A stretch of DNA of 64,000 nt from positions 186,001 to 250,000 of the forward strand of contig NZ_JAKJPO010000008.1 of assembly GCF_021725675.1 (NCBI RefSeq), in the 5' to 3' direction. Position 1 is the first letter of the stretch, and every line of letters begins with the position of its first letter. The notes below the pieces were generated by a model. It had not been told where the DNA came from and ran no database searches. It saw nothing but the letters and a program-made list of their open reading frames with translations. The DNA comes from Marilutibacter chinensis (lineage in GTDB: Bacteria; Pseudomonadota; Gammaproteobacteria; Xanthomonadales; Xanthomonadaceae). Shown here one piece after another: positions 1 to 8,736 of this stretch. The translations under genes were made by a program, and so were the position numbers.

Positions 1-1
1 G

Positions 2-67
2 CTGGTCGGCATGATCGCCCGTGCGCTGCGCGAAGGCCCGCGCGCGAGCCAGGCCGTCGCTGCCTGA
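2..67 (+). CDS. C-terminal end of an unidentified protein (partial)
   Basis: An open frame enters from the left edge and ends at a TGA. Only about 21 codons are visible, with the ending ALREGPRASQAVAA. The composition (Ala/Arg-rich, GC at third positions) fits a real C-terminus rather than a shadow frame, but there is too little to name a family. No further gene is seen up to the convergent GFA-family gene. Confidence 0.4.
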   Translation: MVGMIARALREGPRASQAVAA

Positions 68-219
68 GCTGGCAGGAGATGCACTGGCGAGGGGCGGCGG
101 CAATGTCGCCCCTTTCCTGCATCAACAGCACTTCACTTCCATCAGCCGCGCTTCCGCGATCGCCTGCGGGTCGGCACCCTCACCCGCCCATCGCGATGCA
201 CGCCGCCGTGGCGACCCGG

Positions 220-630
220 TCAGGCTTCCGGCGCCGGTTTCTTCGGCAACGCGTCGGCGACCTCGAACCAGTCGACGTGGGTGTCGTAATAGGCATGCAC
301 CTGCGGCAATTGTTCGAGGTCATCCGCGAACAGCGCGCGGGCCACGTGCAGTTCACCCGGCCAGCGATCGCCCTTGAAGAACATCGGGCTGCCGCATCGT
401 GAGCAGAAGCCTCGCTGACCGCCTTCGTCGGCGACATGCCAGCGCAACGTGGAGGACGGGTCGTCGATCGAGACCCGTCCGGCTTCCATCCCGGCCCAGG
501 TGACGAAGGCGGCGCCGTGCGCACGCTGGCAGCGTGTGCAGTGACAATGCGCGACCCACCTGGCGGGCATGCGGGCGGAGAAGCGGACGCTGCCGCAGAG
601 GCAGCTCCCCTTGGCGGACGATGGATCCAT
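220..630 (-). CDS. GFA-family (glutathione-dependent formaldehyde-activating enzyme-like) zinc protein
   Basis: A 136-residue protein starting MDPSSAKGSC. It carries the cysteine pattern of the GFA/CENP-V fold: C10 and C12 in SCLCGSVRF, C29, C31 and C34 in HCHCTRCQRAHGA, and a C-terminal CSRCGSPMF pair (C76, C79). These ligands form the two zinc sites of the family. Members are small cytosolic proteins; the named activity (adding formaldehyde to glutathione) is proven for very few, so the substrate is unknown here. The Met was chosen because the longer upstream extension is Arg-rich and unlike the family. It stands alone between a gene entering from the left and the pyrophosphatase gene. Confidence 0.8.
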   Translation of the reverse strand: MDPSSAKGSCLCGSVRFSARMPARWVAHCHCTRCQRAHGAAFVTWAGMEAGRVSIDDPSSTLRWHVADEGGQRGFCSRCGSPMFFKGDRWPGELHVARALFADDLEQLPQVHAYYDTHVDWFEVADALPKKPAPEA

Positions 631-877
631 GCGGCGATTCCCCGCTGCGACCAGGCCGGTCAGTGTACGACAGGCTCCGGACTGCGTGCGGCGATGGGTT
701 CGTCGACGGGATGGACCACGTCGCCGACACACGGCGTTTCGCGCGACAATGCCGGGAGCGGCGCGCGGCCGCACGCGGGCTGCAACCGCCCTCTCCCATC
801 GAACGCTTCCATCGGCCGTTCCGGATCGGCCGGTTCCAGATTGGCCCCGCCCGGGGCGGGCCCTGCCGGCGGGCCCG

Positions 878-1519
878 TCAGTCGCCCGCACCGCGTTCGA
901 ACCGCTGCAGCGAACGCTCGACCAGCTCGCGAGCCTCCGCCGCCCCCGCGAACCCGTCGAGCACGACCGGATTGCCTCCGTCGGCAAGCTCCTTGTAGAC
1001 CCGGAAAAACGCCTCGATGCGTTGCCGTTCGGCCAACGGCAGGTCGGCGAGGTCGCGGACGCCGGAGTACGTGGGATCGACGCGTTCTGTGGGCACGCCG
1101 ATGACCTTCTCGTCCCCATCGCCGCGATCGCGCATCCTCAGATACCCGATCGGCCGGAACTCGACGAGCGTGCCCGGCTGCAATGGCGTGCGCGTCAGCA
1201 CCAGGGCGTCGAGAGGGTCGCCGTCGCCGGCGAGGCTGCGGGAAATCGAGCCATAGTTGGCCGGATAGGCCATCGGCATCGTCAGGAAGCGGTCGACCCG
1301 GATCAGCCCGTCCTCGTCGATCTCGTACTTGATCGAGCCTCCGGCCGGGATCTCCACGACCATCAGGACCGCCTCGGGCGTGGACGACGGTTGCCGCGCA
1401 CGGAAGGGATGGCGGACATTCTCATCCGCCGCCGCCATCGCCACCGGCGCCATCGCCAGCAACCATCCGGCAAGAACGCCACGGCATGCGCGCGAAGCAC
1501 GGTTCGTCGGCCGGCTCAT
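878..1519 (-). CDS. ppa: Exported family I inorganic pyrophosphatase
   Basis: Hydrolyses pyrophosphate to two phosphates. A signal peptide (basic start, then hydrophobic GVLAGWLLAMAPVAMAAA) precedes a family I pyrophosphatase domain. The family hallmarks are present: KYEID near residue 64, YPANYG near 85 and the metal-binding DGDPLDALV near 100. This start was chosen over the Met eight codons upstream because GAGG lies 9 bases before it and it places the basic N-region directly before the hydrophobic core. Most bacterial Ppa proteins are cytosolic, so an exported copy is unusual. It is the third gene after a phytase and a metallophosphatase (31 bases after the latter), which suggests a role in releasing phosphate outside the cytoplasm. 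Confidence 0.85.
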   Translation of the reverse strand: MSRPTNRASRACRGVLAGWLLAMAPVAMAAADENVRHPFRARQPSSTPEAVLMVVEIPAGGSIKYEIDEDGLIRVDRFLTMPMAYPANYGSISRSLAGDGDPLDALVLTRTPLQPGTLVEFRPIGYLRMRDRGDGDEKVIGVPTERVDPTYSGVRDLADLPLAERQRIEAFFRVYKELADGGNPVVLDGFAGAAEARELVERSLQRFERGAGD

Positions 1520-1550
1520 CGGTATGTTCCTCGACCGGGTCATCGGCCGC

Positions 1551-2960
1551 TCATTCCCAGCACCGGTCCTTGCGCCCCTTCAGGGTCTGCTCGCGGGCGC
1601 AGGAACGCTCTGGAATACGCTCCCGCTCCAACTCGACGCGGCGTTTGCCCCCGGCGTCGCCGTCGTCCACCAGTTCGAACGCGTCGTACAGGCGGCCGGT
1701 CGCGGTGCGCGCCTCGTACCGGAGGCGCCCGTCGACGATCCGGATCACCTGGAACAGCTGGGTGTCCTCGCCGACCGGGTCCATCGTCGCCCTCGCCCGC
1801 TCCGACAGCCGGTACTGTTTCGCGCCGGCGACCGACACCGCGTAGACCGGCGTGTCGTCGCCGCTCTCCGAGCCGCGTCGCCCGTAGGTGTGGTCATGTC
1901 CCTGCAGGACCAGGTCGACGCGGCGGCGCTCGATCACCGGCAGCAGATGCCGCTTCAGTTCGACATTGTCGCGACCCGCACGCGGCGAGTAGAACGGTTG
2001 GTGGACCAGCACGACGCTCCAGCGCCGCGGATTGGCGGCGAGCACCCCGTCGAGCCATTCGGCCTGCGCCGCGGCGGTACCCAGATCCAGCGCCGAGGTA
2101 CCGTCGACGACCACGACCCGTACGTCCTGGTAGTCGAACCAGTAGGTCGTCGCCACACCGTCACCGCCGGCGATGCCGTTGCGCGGCAGCGCGAACTGCA
2201 ATGGCCAATGTGCGCCGAGCACGCGACGCTCCTGCGGCGTGTCCTCGAACTCCTCGAAGTACTCATGGTTGCCCGGCGCCGGCGCGGTCATCGACGAGGT
2301 CGACAGCACACCGGTCGCGTCGAACCACTCGCCCCATTCGTTGTCGTCCTCGCCGTCGCCGCCGCTGACCAGGTCGCCTGCATACAGGACCAGGCGGACA
2401 TCGGGCGCGTGGCGCAGCGCTTCGCGAACCACGCGGGTGGTCAGGCTCGCGTTCTTGTTCTGGGTGTCGCCGAAGTACAGCAGCTCCAGCGGCGCGGATG
2501 CATCGCCGGCGGTGCGCAGTTGCATCCACGGGCTCCAGGTGCGGTCGCCCTGCACGCGGTAGGCATACAGCGTGCCGGCCTCGAGGCCGTCGACGTCGGC
2601 GCGGTGATGGTGGGCGACGCCATTTTCTCTGCGCAGCGTGCGGGTGCTGGCGGTGATGCGTCGCGGCACGCCGAGGTCGGGCGAGTCGCCGGCCACCACG
2701 ACCTCCAGCATCGGCGCACTGACCGTGGCGTCGGTGCGCCAGGCGACCGCGAATCCGTGCGCGGCATCCTGTGCCGGCGTCGCCACGATGCGATCGGGAA
2801 ACCCGCTGGGCGCGTAGCGCATCACCCCGGCAGGCACCAGCGTGTTCGGTTCCGGCGCACGCGCGGCCGGCGTCTCGGCGGAGACCGGAGCAGCCAGTCC
2901 CAGCCACACACCGGCGGTCAGCGCGACGGCCCAGCGCGCGCGGATTGCGACGGTGCCCAT
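1551..2960 (-). CDS. Secreted purple acid phosphatase-like metallophosphoesterase
   Basis: A 469-residue protein with an N-terminal signal peptide (cleavage likely after APVSA). It has a fibronectin-like purple-acid-phosphatase N-domain (about 45-155), then a calcineurin-like metallophosphoesterase domain. Metal-ligand motifs appear in order: FGDTQ, AGDLVSGGDG, PGNHEY, LVHQPFY and QGHDHTYGR, matching the D, GD, GNH, H and GHxH blocks of the fold. It probably hydrolyses phosphomonoesters in the periplasm. The start codon lies 2 bases after the stop of the upstream phytase gene, so the two are translationally linked. The basic C-terminus with two Cys residues (ERSCAREQ, DRCWE) could form a disulphide. 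Exact substrate is not readable from sequence. Confidence 0.85.
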   Translation of the reverse strand: MGTVAIRARWAVALTAGVWLGLAAPVSAETPAARAPEPNTLVPAGVMRYAPSGFPDRIVATPAQDAAHGFAVAWRTDATVSAPMLEVVVAGDSPDLGVPRRITASTRTLRRENGVAHHHRADVDGLEAGTLYAYRVQGDRTWSPWMQLRTAGDASAPLELLYFGDTQNKNASLTTRVVREALRHAPDVRLVLYAGDLVSGGDGEDDNEWGEWFDATGVLSTSSMTAPAPGNHEYFEEFEDTPQERRVLGAHWPLQFALPRNGIAGGDGVATTYWFDYQDVRVVVVDGTSALDLGTAAAQAEWLDGVLAANPRRWSVVLVHQPFYSPRAGRDNVELKRHLLPVIERRRVDLVLQGHDHTYGRRGSESGDDTPVYAVSVAGAKQYRLSERARATMDPVGEDTQLFQVIRIVDGRLRYEARTATGRLYDAFELVDDGDAGGKRRVELERERIPERSCAREQTLKGRKDRCWE

Positions 2961-2962
2961 CG

Positions 2963-4123
2963 TCAACGCCCTTCGCAGGTGTCCAGCGACAGCGCACGGG
3001 CGATGTCGCGCCAGTCGAACGCCGACACGCCCTGATCGTCGTCGACCGCATAGAACACGCCTTGCGGAAAACGCGCGCCCGGCGCCGGATCGAACCAGAC
3101 GCCATCGGTATTCGCGGTACGGGTACCGGCGAACGCACCGACGTGGGCGAGACTCACCCGGTCGAACACATGGAACAGGCTGCGGTCCTTGAACTGGTCG
3201 GTGGCCAGCCAGTAGCCGCTGCCGTCGTCGCAGGCGTACAGCGCCAAGCCCTCCGCCTGGGCCTTGAACAACCCGGCGCCCATGTCGCGGCCGCGATAGC
3301 GCCCGTCGATGCCGTACTCGCGCAGCCGGGTGCCGGACGCCGTGTCTTCCTCGGCCAGCAGCAGGCGGTCGTGGGCTTCGTCGCCGAACACCGACTCGGC
3401 GATGCGGATCGCACCCGCGGGGTCGGTAGCGCCGAAGCTGCCGAGCAGGCGCGCGTTCCAGCCGGCATTGTCGCGCTTCAGAAAATAGCGCTTGAAACGC
3501 TCGTCGAGTTCGGCCAATGGCGGCGGCAGGTCCTCGTCGGCGGGCGACATGTAGTTGTCGCTGACGATGACCTCGTAGCCGTCGTCCCGTCTGCGCACCC
3601 ACAGGCCATAAGGCTGCTCGAGCTCGTCCGCGCCGAAGTCGATCGCCGGCTCGAACGTCGGCAGCCCGAACACCTGCACGCGCCGGTTGTCGCGCTCGAC
3701 CACCAGCAGCAGGTCGTCGATCACGGCAACACCGTTGGGCCTCTGCAACCGGCCCGGACCGGAACCGGGTCCGGCGACCTCGCGCAGGCGCTCGCCGGTA
3801 TCGCCATCGTAGATCACCAGCCGATCGGTGGCCTTGGCGCTGGCGATCAACCAGCGTCGTCCGTCCGGCGCGGTCCACGCGGTCGGCGAATCGATGTTGT
3901 CGTCAGGCGTCGCGCGGGTCGTGAACGCTTCGGCGACCGTCGCGTGCGCGATCCGGAAATCGGCCAGCAGGGGGTCGACCTCCGCCTGTTCGTCGGGTTC
4001 GCGGTCATCGGCGACCTGGCCGGCAACATCGCGGTCGGCGGCGGGAGGCGTGGCACAGGCGGCAAGGCAGATCGCGATGGCGAGCGGAACGACACGGCTT
4101 GGATTCACGAAGCGGATCCTCAT
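2963..4123 (-). CDS. Beta-propeller phytase lipoprotein
   Basis: A 386-residue lipoprotein: the signal peptide ends in a lipobox (CLAAC), and an acidic linker precedes the propeller. Repeats such as SPTAWTAPDGRRWL, RPNGVAVIDD and DGSGYWLATDQ match beta-propeller phytases (BPP), calcium-dependent enzymes that strip phosphate from phytate. The motif NTDGVWFDP near the C-terminus matches the last propeller blade. It is the first gene of the phytase-phosphatase-pyrophosphatase operon and is divergent from a TonB-dependent receptor, an arrangement known for BPP genes in other proteobacteria. Placement in the BPP family is by eye. A more general propeller role is possible, but the phosphatase neighbours favour phytase. 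Confidence 0.78.
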   Translation of the reverse strand: MRIRFVNPSRVVPLAIAICLAACATPPAADRDVAGQVADDREPDEQAEVDPLLADFRIAHATVAEAFTTRATPDDNIDSPTAWTAPDGRRWLIASAKATDRLVIYDGDTGERLREVAGPGSGPGRLQRPNGVAVIDDLLLVVERDNRRVQVFGLPTFEPAIDFGADELEQPYGLWVRRRDDGYEVIVSDNYMSPADEDLPPPLAELDERFKRYFLKRDNAGWNARLLGSFGATDPAGAIRIAESVFGDEAHDRLLLAEEDTASGTRLREYGIDGRYRGRDMGAGLFKAQAEGLALYACDDGSGYWLATDQFKDRSLFHVFDRVSLAHVGAFAGTRTANTDGVWFDPAPGARFPQGVFYAVDDDQGVSAFDWRDIARALSLDTCEGR

Positions 4124-4142
4124 ACAGGACGGAGACGGACGG

Positions 4143-4160
4143 CTGTCAACAAACTGAAAA
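4143..4160 (+). promoter_or_regulatory. Candidate Pho box between phytase operon and TonB receptor
   Basis: The bases CTGTCAACAAACTGAAAA resemble the PhoB site of two CTGTCAT repeats with 11-base spacing. The first repeat matches 6 of 7 positions and the second about 4 of 7. It sits about 20 bases upstream of the phytase start codon in the 222-base divergent spacer. The rest of the spacer shows no clear sigma70 -35/-10 pair. Suggestive only; the second half-site is weak. Confidence 0.4.
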
Positions 4161-4345
4161 GTTTTACGGCGGTTTGATGACGGTTTCGTGTCGTCGCACG
4201 ACTCTGCCCTCGCGGACGCGCGAGGCAGCGCGTCGTCAGGTGACAGCCACGATGCGACGCGATGACGACACGCCGCCGTCGTGTCACTTCCCCGAAATCT
4301 TAACGACCTACAAATGGGGGTTTAACCAGACCGGAACCCCAGCCG

Positions 4346-6679
4346 ATGAAGCGAACCCTCCTGGCCACCAGCCTCTCACGCGCGCTGTTGTGCGCCGTCA
4401 TGCTGCCGGCCAGCTACCAGGCCGCCGCCCAGTCCGTCGAAACACCGGACGCAGGCAGTAGCGCAGAGGGCATGGACGCCAAGCAACTCGACACGGTCGT
4501 CGTCCAGGGCGAAATCGCCTACCGCAACCGCACGCTCGACATCGAACCGGTGCTGTCGTACGACCTCGAATACTTCCAGCGCTTCGAGCCGAACACCGTC
4601 GGTGACATGGTCAAGCGCGTGCCCGGCGTCGGCTTCGTCGGTTCGGACGTCATGGAGTTCGACGGTGCCCAGATGCGCGGCCTCGCCGGCGGCTATACCC
4701 AGGTGCTGATCAACGGCAAGAAAGTGCCGGGTGCCGGCGACGACCGTTCGTTCTGGGTCGATCGCATCCCCGCCGAAATGGTCGACCGCATCGAGATCCT
4801 GCGCAGCAACAGCGCCAACCGCAGCGGCGATGCCGTCGCCGGGGCGATCAACATCATCCTGCGCGACGCCTACGCGTTCGACGGTCACTACATCCGCGTC
4901 GGCGTCAACCGCTGGTACGACGGCGAGGTGAACCCGACCTTCGGCGCCGTGACCAGCGGCGAGGCCCTCGGCGGCCGCGTGCTGGCCGGTGTCAACGTGC
5001 AGGACCGCTACCGCCGCAAGGACAAGCGTTCGGACCGTTTCACCGACCCGTCCAAGGAAGAGCTGGCAAGTTGGGAAGATCAGGTCGAGGTGAAGGACGG
5101 CCGCGATTACTCGGCCAACTTCAGCTACACCGTCGACGTCGGCGAAACCGGTCGCCTCGGCGTCGACGCCTTCTATGTCAAGACCGATCGCGACGTGACC
5201 GAAGTGTCGTACGAGGAAGAGTACGACGATGGAGACGTGATCACCGCCGACGTTCCGGGCATGGCCGACGTTGACCAGAAGAACTGGGGCGCCGGCCTGG
5301 AATACAGGTTCGAGATGGCCGGCGGCAGCACCGAGTTCGACCTCGACCACGCCCGCTTCGTCGACGACAGCTTCGAACGCGAGGAAGAGCACAAGTACGA
5401 AAACGATGAGTGGGACGAGTCCGAGGGCGAAGCCGAGTACGTCGATGCAAAGGACGCAGAGACCAGCTTCAAGGTCGCGCACATGCGCTCGCTGGGCGCG
5501 ACCGAGATGGAGTTCGGCGTGGACTACCGCAACAAGGAGCGCGACGTCACCTACTCCTTCTTCGAGTGGGAGGCCGAGAACGAAGGTGATCCGGTCGTCT
5601 ACCAGCCGGACAGCATCATCGGATCGGTCATCGAGGAAGAGCGCATCGATCCCTACATCCAGTTCAGCGGCCAGGCCGGCACCATGGCCTGGGAAGCCGG
5701 CCTGCGCTATGAAACCACCCGCTCCGAGATCCGCTACAGCGAGGACGGCGAGGTCGAAGGTTCCGCCAGCAAGGACTACGACGAGCTGCTCCCGTCCATG
5801 CACCTGCGCTGGGACGTGACCGACGCCGACCGCATCAACCTGTCGCTGGCCAGGAGCATCAAGCGCCCGAACTTCAACGAACTGATCCCGGCCCTGCTGG
5901 ACGGCGAATTCGGCGACAACGACTACATCGGCAACCCGCAGCTGGATCCGGAAACCGCCAACGGCATCGACCTGGGCTGGGAACACCGCCTTGGCCGCAA
6001 GGGCGTGATCGGCATCAATCTCTTCTACCGCGATGTCCAGGATCTGATCGAGGTCGTCAACACGGGCGAGCCGAGCGAGGAAATGCTCGACACCTGGGAA
6101 GAAATGGTGGAGGACGGGGAAGTCGCCACCATCGAGGAAGCCATGGCGGCCGAACCGGCGGACAGCTGGGTGTTCACCTCGGCAAACGTCGGCGACGGCA
6201 AGGTATGGGGCGCCGAATTCGACTTGTCCACGCCGCTGAGCGCATTCGGCCTGGACAACACCGGCGTGTTCCTGAACTACGCGTGGGTGGACTCGAAAAT
6301 CGACGACTTCCTGGGCGAGCGCCGCTTCAACAACCAGGCCAGATCGGTGTTCAATATCGGCTTCATCCAGGATCTGCCTTCGCTGGCCGCCAGCTTCGGC
6401 GTGACCTACCGCAAGCAGGGCGATGCGTACGAGCGCATCCTGGGCGAGGAGGTGACCGTCAGGTACGGCGACGACCTGGAAGCCTTCGTCGAGAAGCGCT
6501 TCGGCAAGAGCGTCTCGGTGCGCCTGTCCGCGGCCAACCTGCTGGACGCCTCGAAGGACGAGTTCTTCCACAAGTTCGACACCCTCGGCGACCAGACCGA
6601 CCGCGACTACGACGAGTACGAACTGGAGACCGAGGAAGCCGGTCCGAGCTACCAGATGGTCATGCGCTGGTCGTTCTGA
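4346..6679 (+). CDS. TonB-dependent outer-membrane receptor, probably for phosphorylated substrates
   Basis: A 777-residue outer-membrane receptor. A signal peptide (to about residue 31) is followed by a TonB-box-like stretch (LDTVVVQGE) and a plug domain with GDMVKRVPGVGF, MRGLAGGYTQVLINGKKV and DRIEILRSNSANRSGDAVAGAINIIL. A beta-barrel runs to the terminal aromatic residue (MRWSF), as expected for barrel insertion. Extracellular loops are very rich in Asp/Glu. It faces a phytase/phosphatase/pyrophosphatase operon across a short spacer, so uptake of phytate or an organic phosphate, or delivery of released product, is the best guess. Ligand specificity is inference. A strong terminator follows the stop codon. 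Confidence 0.88.
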   Translation: MKRTLLATSLSRALLCAVMLPASYQAAAQSVETPDAGSSAEGMDAKQLDTVVVQGEIAYRNRTLDIEPVLSYDLEYFQRFEPNTVGDMVKRVPGVGFVGSDVMEFDGAQMRGLAGGYTQVLINGKKVPGAGDDRSFWVDRIPAEMVDRIEILRSNSANRSGDAVAGAINIILRDAYAFDGHYIRVGVNRWYDGEVNPTFGAVTSGEALGGRVLAGVNVQDRYRRKDKRSDRFTDPSKEELASWEDQVEVKDGRDYSANFSYTVDVGETGRLGVDAFYVKTDRDVTEVSYEEEYDDGDVITADVPGMADVDQKNWGAGLEYRFEMAGGSTEFDLDHARFVDDSFEREEEHKYENDEWDESEGEAEYVDAKDAETSFKVAHMRSLGATEMEFGVDYRNKERDVTYSFFEWEAENEGDPVVYQPDSIIGSVIEEERIDPYIQFSGQAGTMAWEAGLRYETTRSEIRYSEDGEVEGSASKDYDELLPSMHLRWDVTDADRINLSLARSIKRPNFNELIPALLDGEFGDNDYIGNPQLDPETANGIDLGWEHRLGRKGVIGINLFYRDVQDLIEVVNTGEPSEEMLDTWEEMVEDGEVATIEEAMAAEPADSWVFTSANVGDGKVWGAEFDLSTPLSAFGLDNTGVFLNYAWVDSKIDDFLGERRFNNQARSVFNIGFIQDLPSLAASFGVTYRKQGDAYERILGEEVTVRYGDDLEAFVEKRFGKSVSVRLSAANLLDASKDEFFHKFDTLGDQTDRDYDEYELETEEAGPSYQMVMRWSF

Positions 6680-6700
6680 TCTGCGCTGCGCACCGTCACG

Positions 6701-6732
6701 AAGAAGCCGGCCCCGCGCCGGCTTCTTCTTTG
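6701..6732 (+). terminator. Rho-independent terminator after the TonB receptor gene
   Basis: A 10-bp perfect stem (AAGAAGCCGG pairing with CCGGCTTCTT) with a 7-base loop is followed by CTTTG. It starts 21 bases after the receptor stop codon and insulates upp from the receptor gene. Confidence 0.8.
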
Positions 6733-6833
6733 CCGACGCCGTGCCCGCCATCGCAGCGCCCGCGCAGTTCCTCCCGGCTTCGACAGCACCGGCCCCTTGA
6801 TGCAGACTTGCGTCATCGCATCCGGATGCTGCC

Positions 6834-7463
6834 ATGAAGATCGTCGAAGTCCGCCACCCGCTGGTTCAGCACAAGCTCGGCCTGATGCGCCGGGCCGACA
6901 ACAGCACCAAGACCTTCCGCGAACTCGCCTCGGAGGTCGCCACCCTGCTCACCTACGAGGCCACCGCCGACCTGGAGACCGAACCGACCATGGTCGAAGG
7001 CTGGGCCGGACCGGTCGCGACCCGCCAGATCAAGGGCGCCAAGATCACCCTGGTGCCGATCCTGCGCGCCGGCCTGGGCATGCTGCCGGGCGTGCTCGAA
7101 CTGCTCCCGGCCGCCAAGGTCGGCGTGGTCGGCCTGCAGCGCGACGAGCAGACCCTGCAGCCGGTCGGCTACTACGAGAAACTGACCGGGCGCATGGACG
7201 AGCGGACCGCGCTGATCCTGGACCCGATGCTCGCCACCGGCGGCACCCTGATCGCCACCGTGGACATGCTCAAGGCGGCCGGCTGCCGGCGGATCAAGGG
7301 CCTGTTCCTGGTCGCCGCGCCGGAGGGGCTGAAGACGCTGGAAGAGCGCCATCCCGACGTCGAGGTCTACACCGCATCGATCGACGAGCGGCTCAACGAG
7401 GTCGGCTACATCCTGCCCGGGCTCGGCGATGCCGGCGACAAGATCTTCGGCACCCGCGGCTGA
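6834..7463 (+). CDS. upp: Uracil phosphoribosyltransferase
   Basis: Converts uracil and PRPP to UMP in pyrimidine salvage; cytosolic. The 209 residues match the family's length. Landmarks are [14 protein letters not shown] at the N-terminus, [10 protein letters not shown] and the PRPP-binding loop [12 protein letters not shown]. The C-terminal [18 protein letters not shown] matches the uracil-binding region of the family. It is a single gene between a terminator and a convergent operon; no linked uracil permease is present in this window. Confidence 0.97.
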   Translation: MKIVEVRHPLVQHKLGLMRRADNSTKTFRELASEVATLLTYEATADLETEPTMVEGWAGPVATRQIKGAKITLVPILRAGLGMLPGVLELLPAAKVGVVGLQRDEQTLQPVGYYEKLTGRMDERTALILDPMLATGGTLIATVDMLKAAGCRRIKGLFLVAAPEGLKTLEERHPDVEVYTASIDERLNEVGYILPGLGDAGDKIFGTRG

Positions 7464-7501
7464 GCCGCTCCGGCGATGGCTGGCCCATTCGCCACAGCCC
7501 G

Positions 7502-7909
7502 TCAGCCGAGGTGGCGCGCGGCCATCGCCAGTCCCGCGACCGCCTCGGCCAGCAGCACGCCCCAGCTGAGCACGGTGCCGAGGAAGCGGCCGTACGAGTA
7601 ACCGGCGCTGGCGGACAGTCCGCGCGCGTGCAGCAGGCGCCCGGCCAGCAGCACGACGCCGAATGCCCACAGCCATGCCTGCGCCAGGCCGGCCAGCTCC
7701 AGCAGGGCCATCAGCAGCAGCGCGATCGGCACCTGTTCGATGAAATTGGCGTGCACACGCACCCGCCGCCGGAGCAGCGGGTCGCCACCGCTGCCGATGC
7801 CGACATTGCTGCTGCGACGCGCCAGGCTGACGCGCGCCATCAGCACGAGATTGAACAGCACGAACAGCGATGCGAACAGCAGCGTGATCGCGGGCATCGT
7901 CACCGGCAT
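7502..7909 (-). CDS. MAPEG-family membrane protein
   Basis: A 135-residue integral membrane protein with four predicted hydrophobic segments. It carries the MAPEG-type pattern RVRVHANFIEQVPIALLLMALLE, abbreviated here as RVHANFIEQVP, followed by ARGLSASAG. MAPEG proteins are glutathione-using membrane enzymes; bacterial members are largely uncharacterised. Its ATG overlaps the stop of the upstream TMEM43-like gene (ATGA), so it is the last gene of a three-gene operon. Two closely spaced Met codons are possible; the one at the overlap was taken. The substrate cannot be inferred. Confidence 0.8.
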   Translation of the reverse strand: MPVTMPAITLLFASLFVLFNLVLMARVSLARRSSNVGIGSGGDPLLRRRVRVHANFIEQVPIALLLMALLELAGLAQAWLWAFGVVLLAGRLLHARGLSASAGYSYGRFLGTVLSWGVLLAEAVAGLAMAARHLG

Positions 7910-8736
7910 CAGCGTTTCCCCTTCGGCGATCGGCGCCAGAGCGCCAGGATCAACAACAGTACCAGCGGCAGCGACAGCCACCACCACGACAGCGTTCCGT
8001 CGTCGCTCGATCCCGACCGGCTCGCTGCGGCGGCACCCCGCGCGGCGGCCGGAGCGGCCGCGTGGGCGGCCCCCGGAGCGGCAGACGGGCGCAGTCGCCA
8101 TGCGCCGTCGCGGAACACCACCCGCCCCTGCAGGGGCGGCAGCACCAGTTCGCGCCAGCGGATGCGCAGGTCGCCGATCTGCGGCTGCAGCGGGTTCTCG
8201 GCGCTGCCCAGGCCGTCGCCTTCCGGTTGGAAGGTCGCTGCCATGTTCAGCGGCAACCGCGAGAAGCCTGGGCGGAACACACGCCACTCGCCGAGCGCCT
8301 GCAGCACCTCCTGATCGACCGGCCTGCCGTCGAGGCGGGCGTCGTCCGACCACCAGCGGCGGTTGTCGAGCAGAAACGGAGGATTCCGGTGGGCGTCGTC
8401 GAAATCCGAGGAATCGATGCGCGCGGCATTCCACACGCGCTGGTACTCGCCGCGATGCAGCCGCCACTGGTACATCTCGACCTGGCGATCGAGACCGGCC
8501 GAGCGCGTGGATACGCCGAAATCGCGGTCGACGATCGGCGCGCCGGGGTCGAGCTCGCCGACCGGTTCGCCTACGGCATCGCCATCGGTCCGTTCATTCC
8601 CCGTCCCAGCCACCGGTGCCTGTTGCGCCCAGTCGAAAGCCTGCGCGCTGCCGGCCGGAGCGATCGACACCGCCAGCATGCACGACACCGCCAGGTACCG
8701 CAGCGACCCGAAGGCGGCGTGCAGCCGCGACCTCAT
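7909..8736 (-). CDS. TMEM43-like membrane protein
   Basis: A 275-residue protein with an N-terminal signal or anchor, a large periplasmic region and a C-terminal hydrophobic helix ([17 protein letters not shown]) followed by basic residues. The segment DRDFGVST...[10 protein letters not shown] resembles the TMEM43/LUMA family (Pfam TMEM43), as does the downstream NPPFLLDN region. Bacterial members have no agreed function. Compared with usual bacterial members (around 380 residues with an N-terminal membrane helix) this copy is short at the N-terminus. A low-complexity Ala-rich stretch precedes the last helix. It overlaps both operon partners by 1-4 bases. Confidence 0.6.
   Translation of the reverse strand: MRSRLHAAFGSLRYLAVSCMLAVSIAPAGSAQAFDWAQQAPVAGTGNERTDGDAVGEPVGELDPGAPIVDRDFGVSTRSAGLDRQVEMYQWRLHRGEYQRVWNAARIDSSDFDDAHRNPPFLLDNRRWWSDDARLDGRPVDQEVLQALGEWRVFRPGFSRLPLNMAATFQPEGDGLGSAENPLQPQIGDLRIRWRELVLPPLQGRVVFRDGAWRLRPSAAPGAAHAAAPAAARGAAAASRSGSSDDGTLSWWWLSLPLVLLLILALWRRSPKGKR

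Noticed and set aside
878..1543. Pyrophosphatase start eight codons upstream
   Set aside because: Poor ribosome site; the downstream Met has GAGG at 9 bases and gives a better signal peptide.
4376..6835. An 819-codon frame antisense to the TonB receptor
   Set aside because: Made of Val/Asp/Gly/His-rich sequence without domains, mirror of the acidic receptor coding strand.
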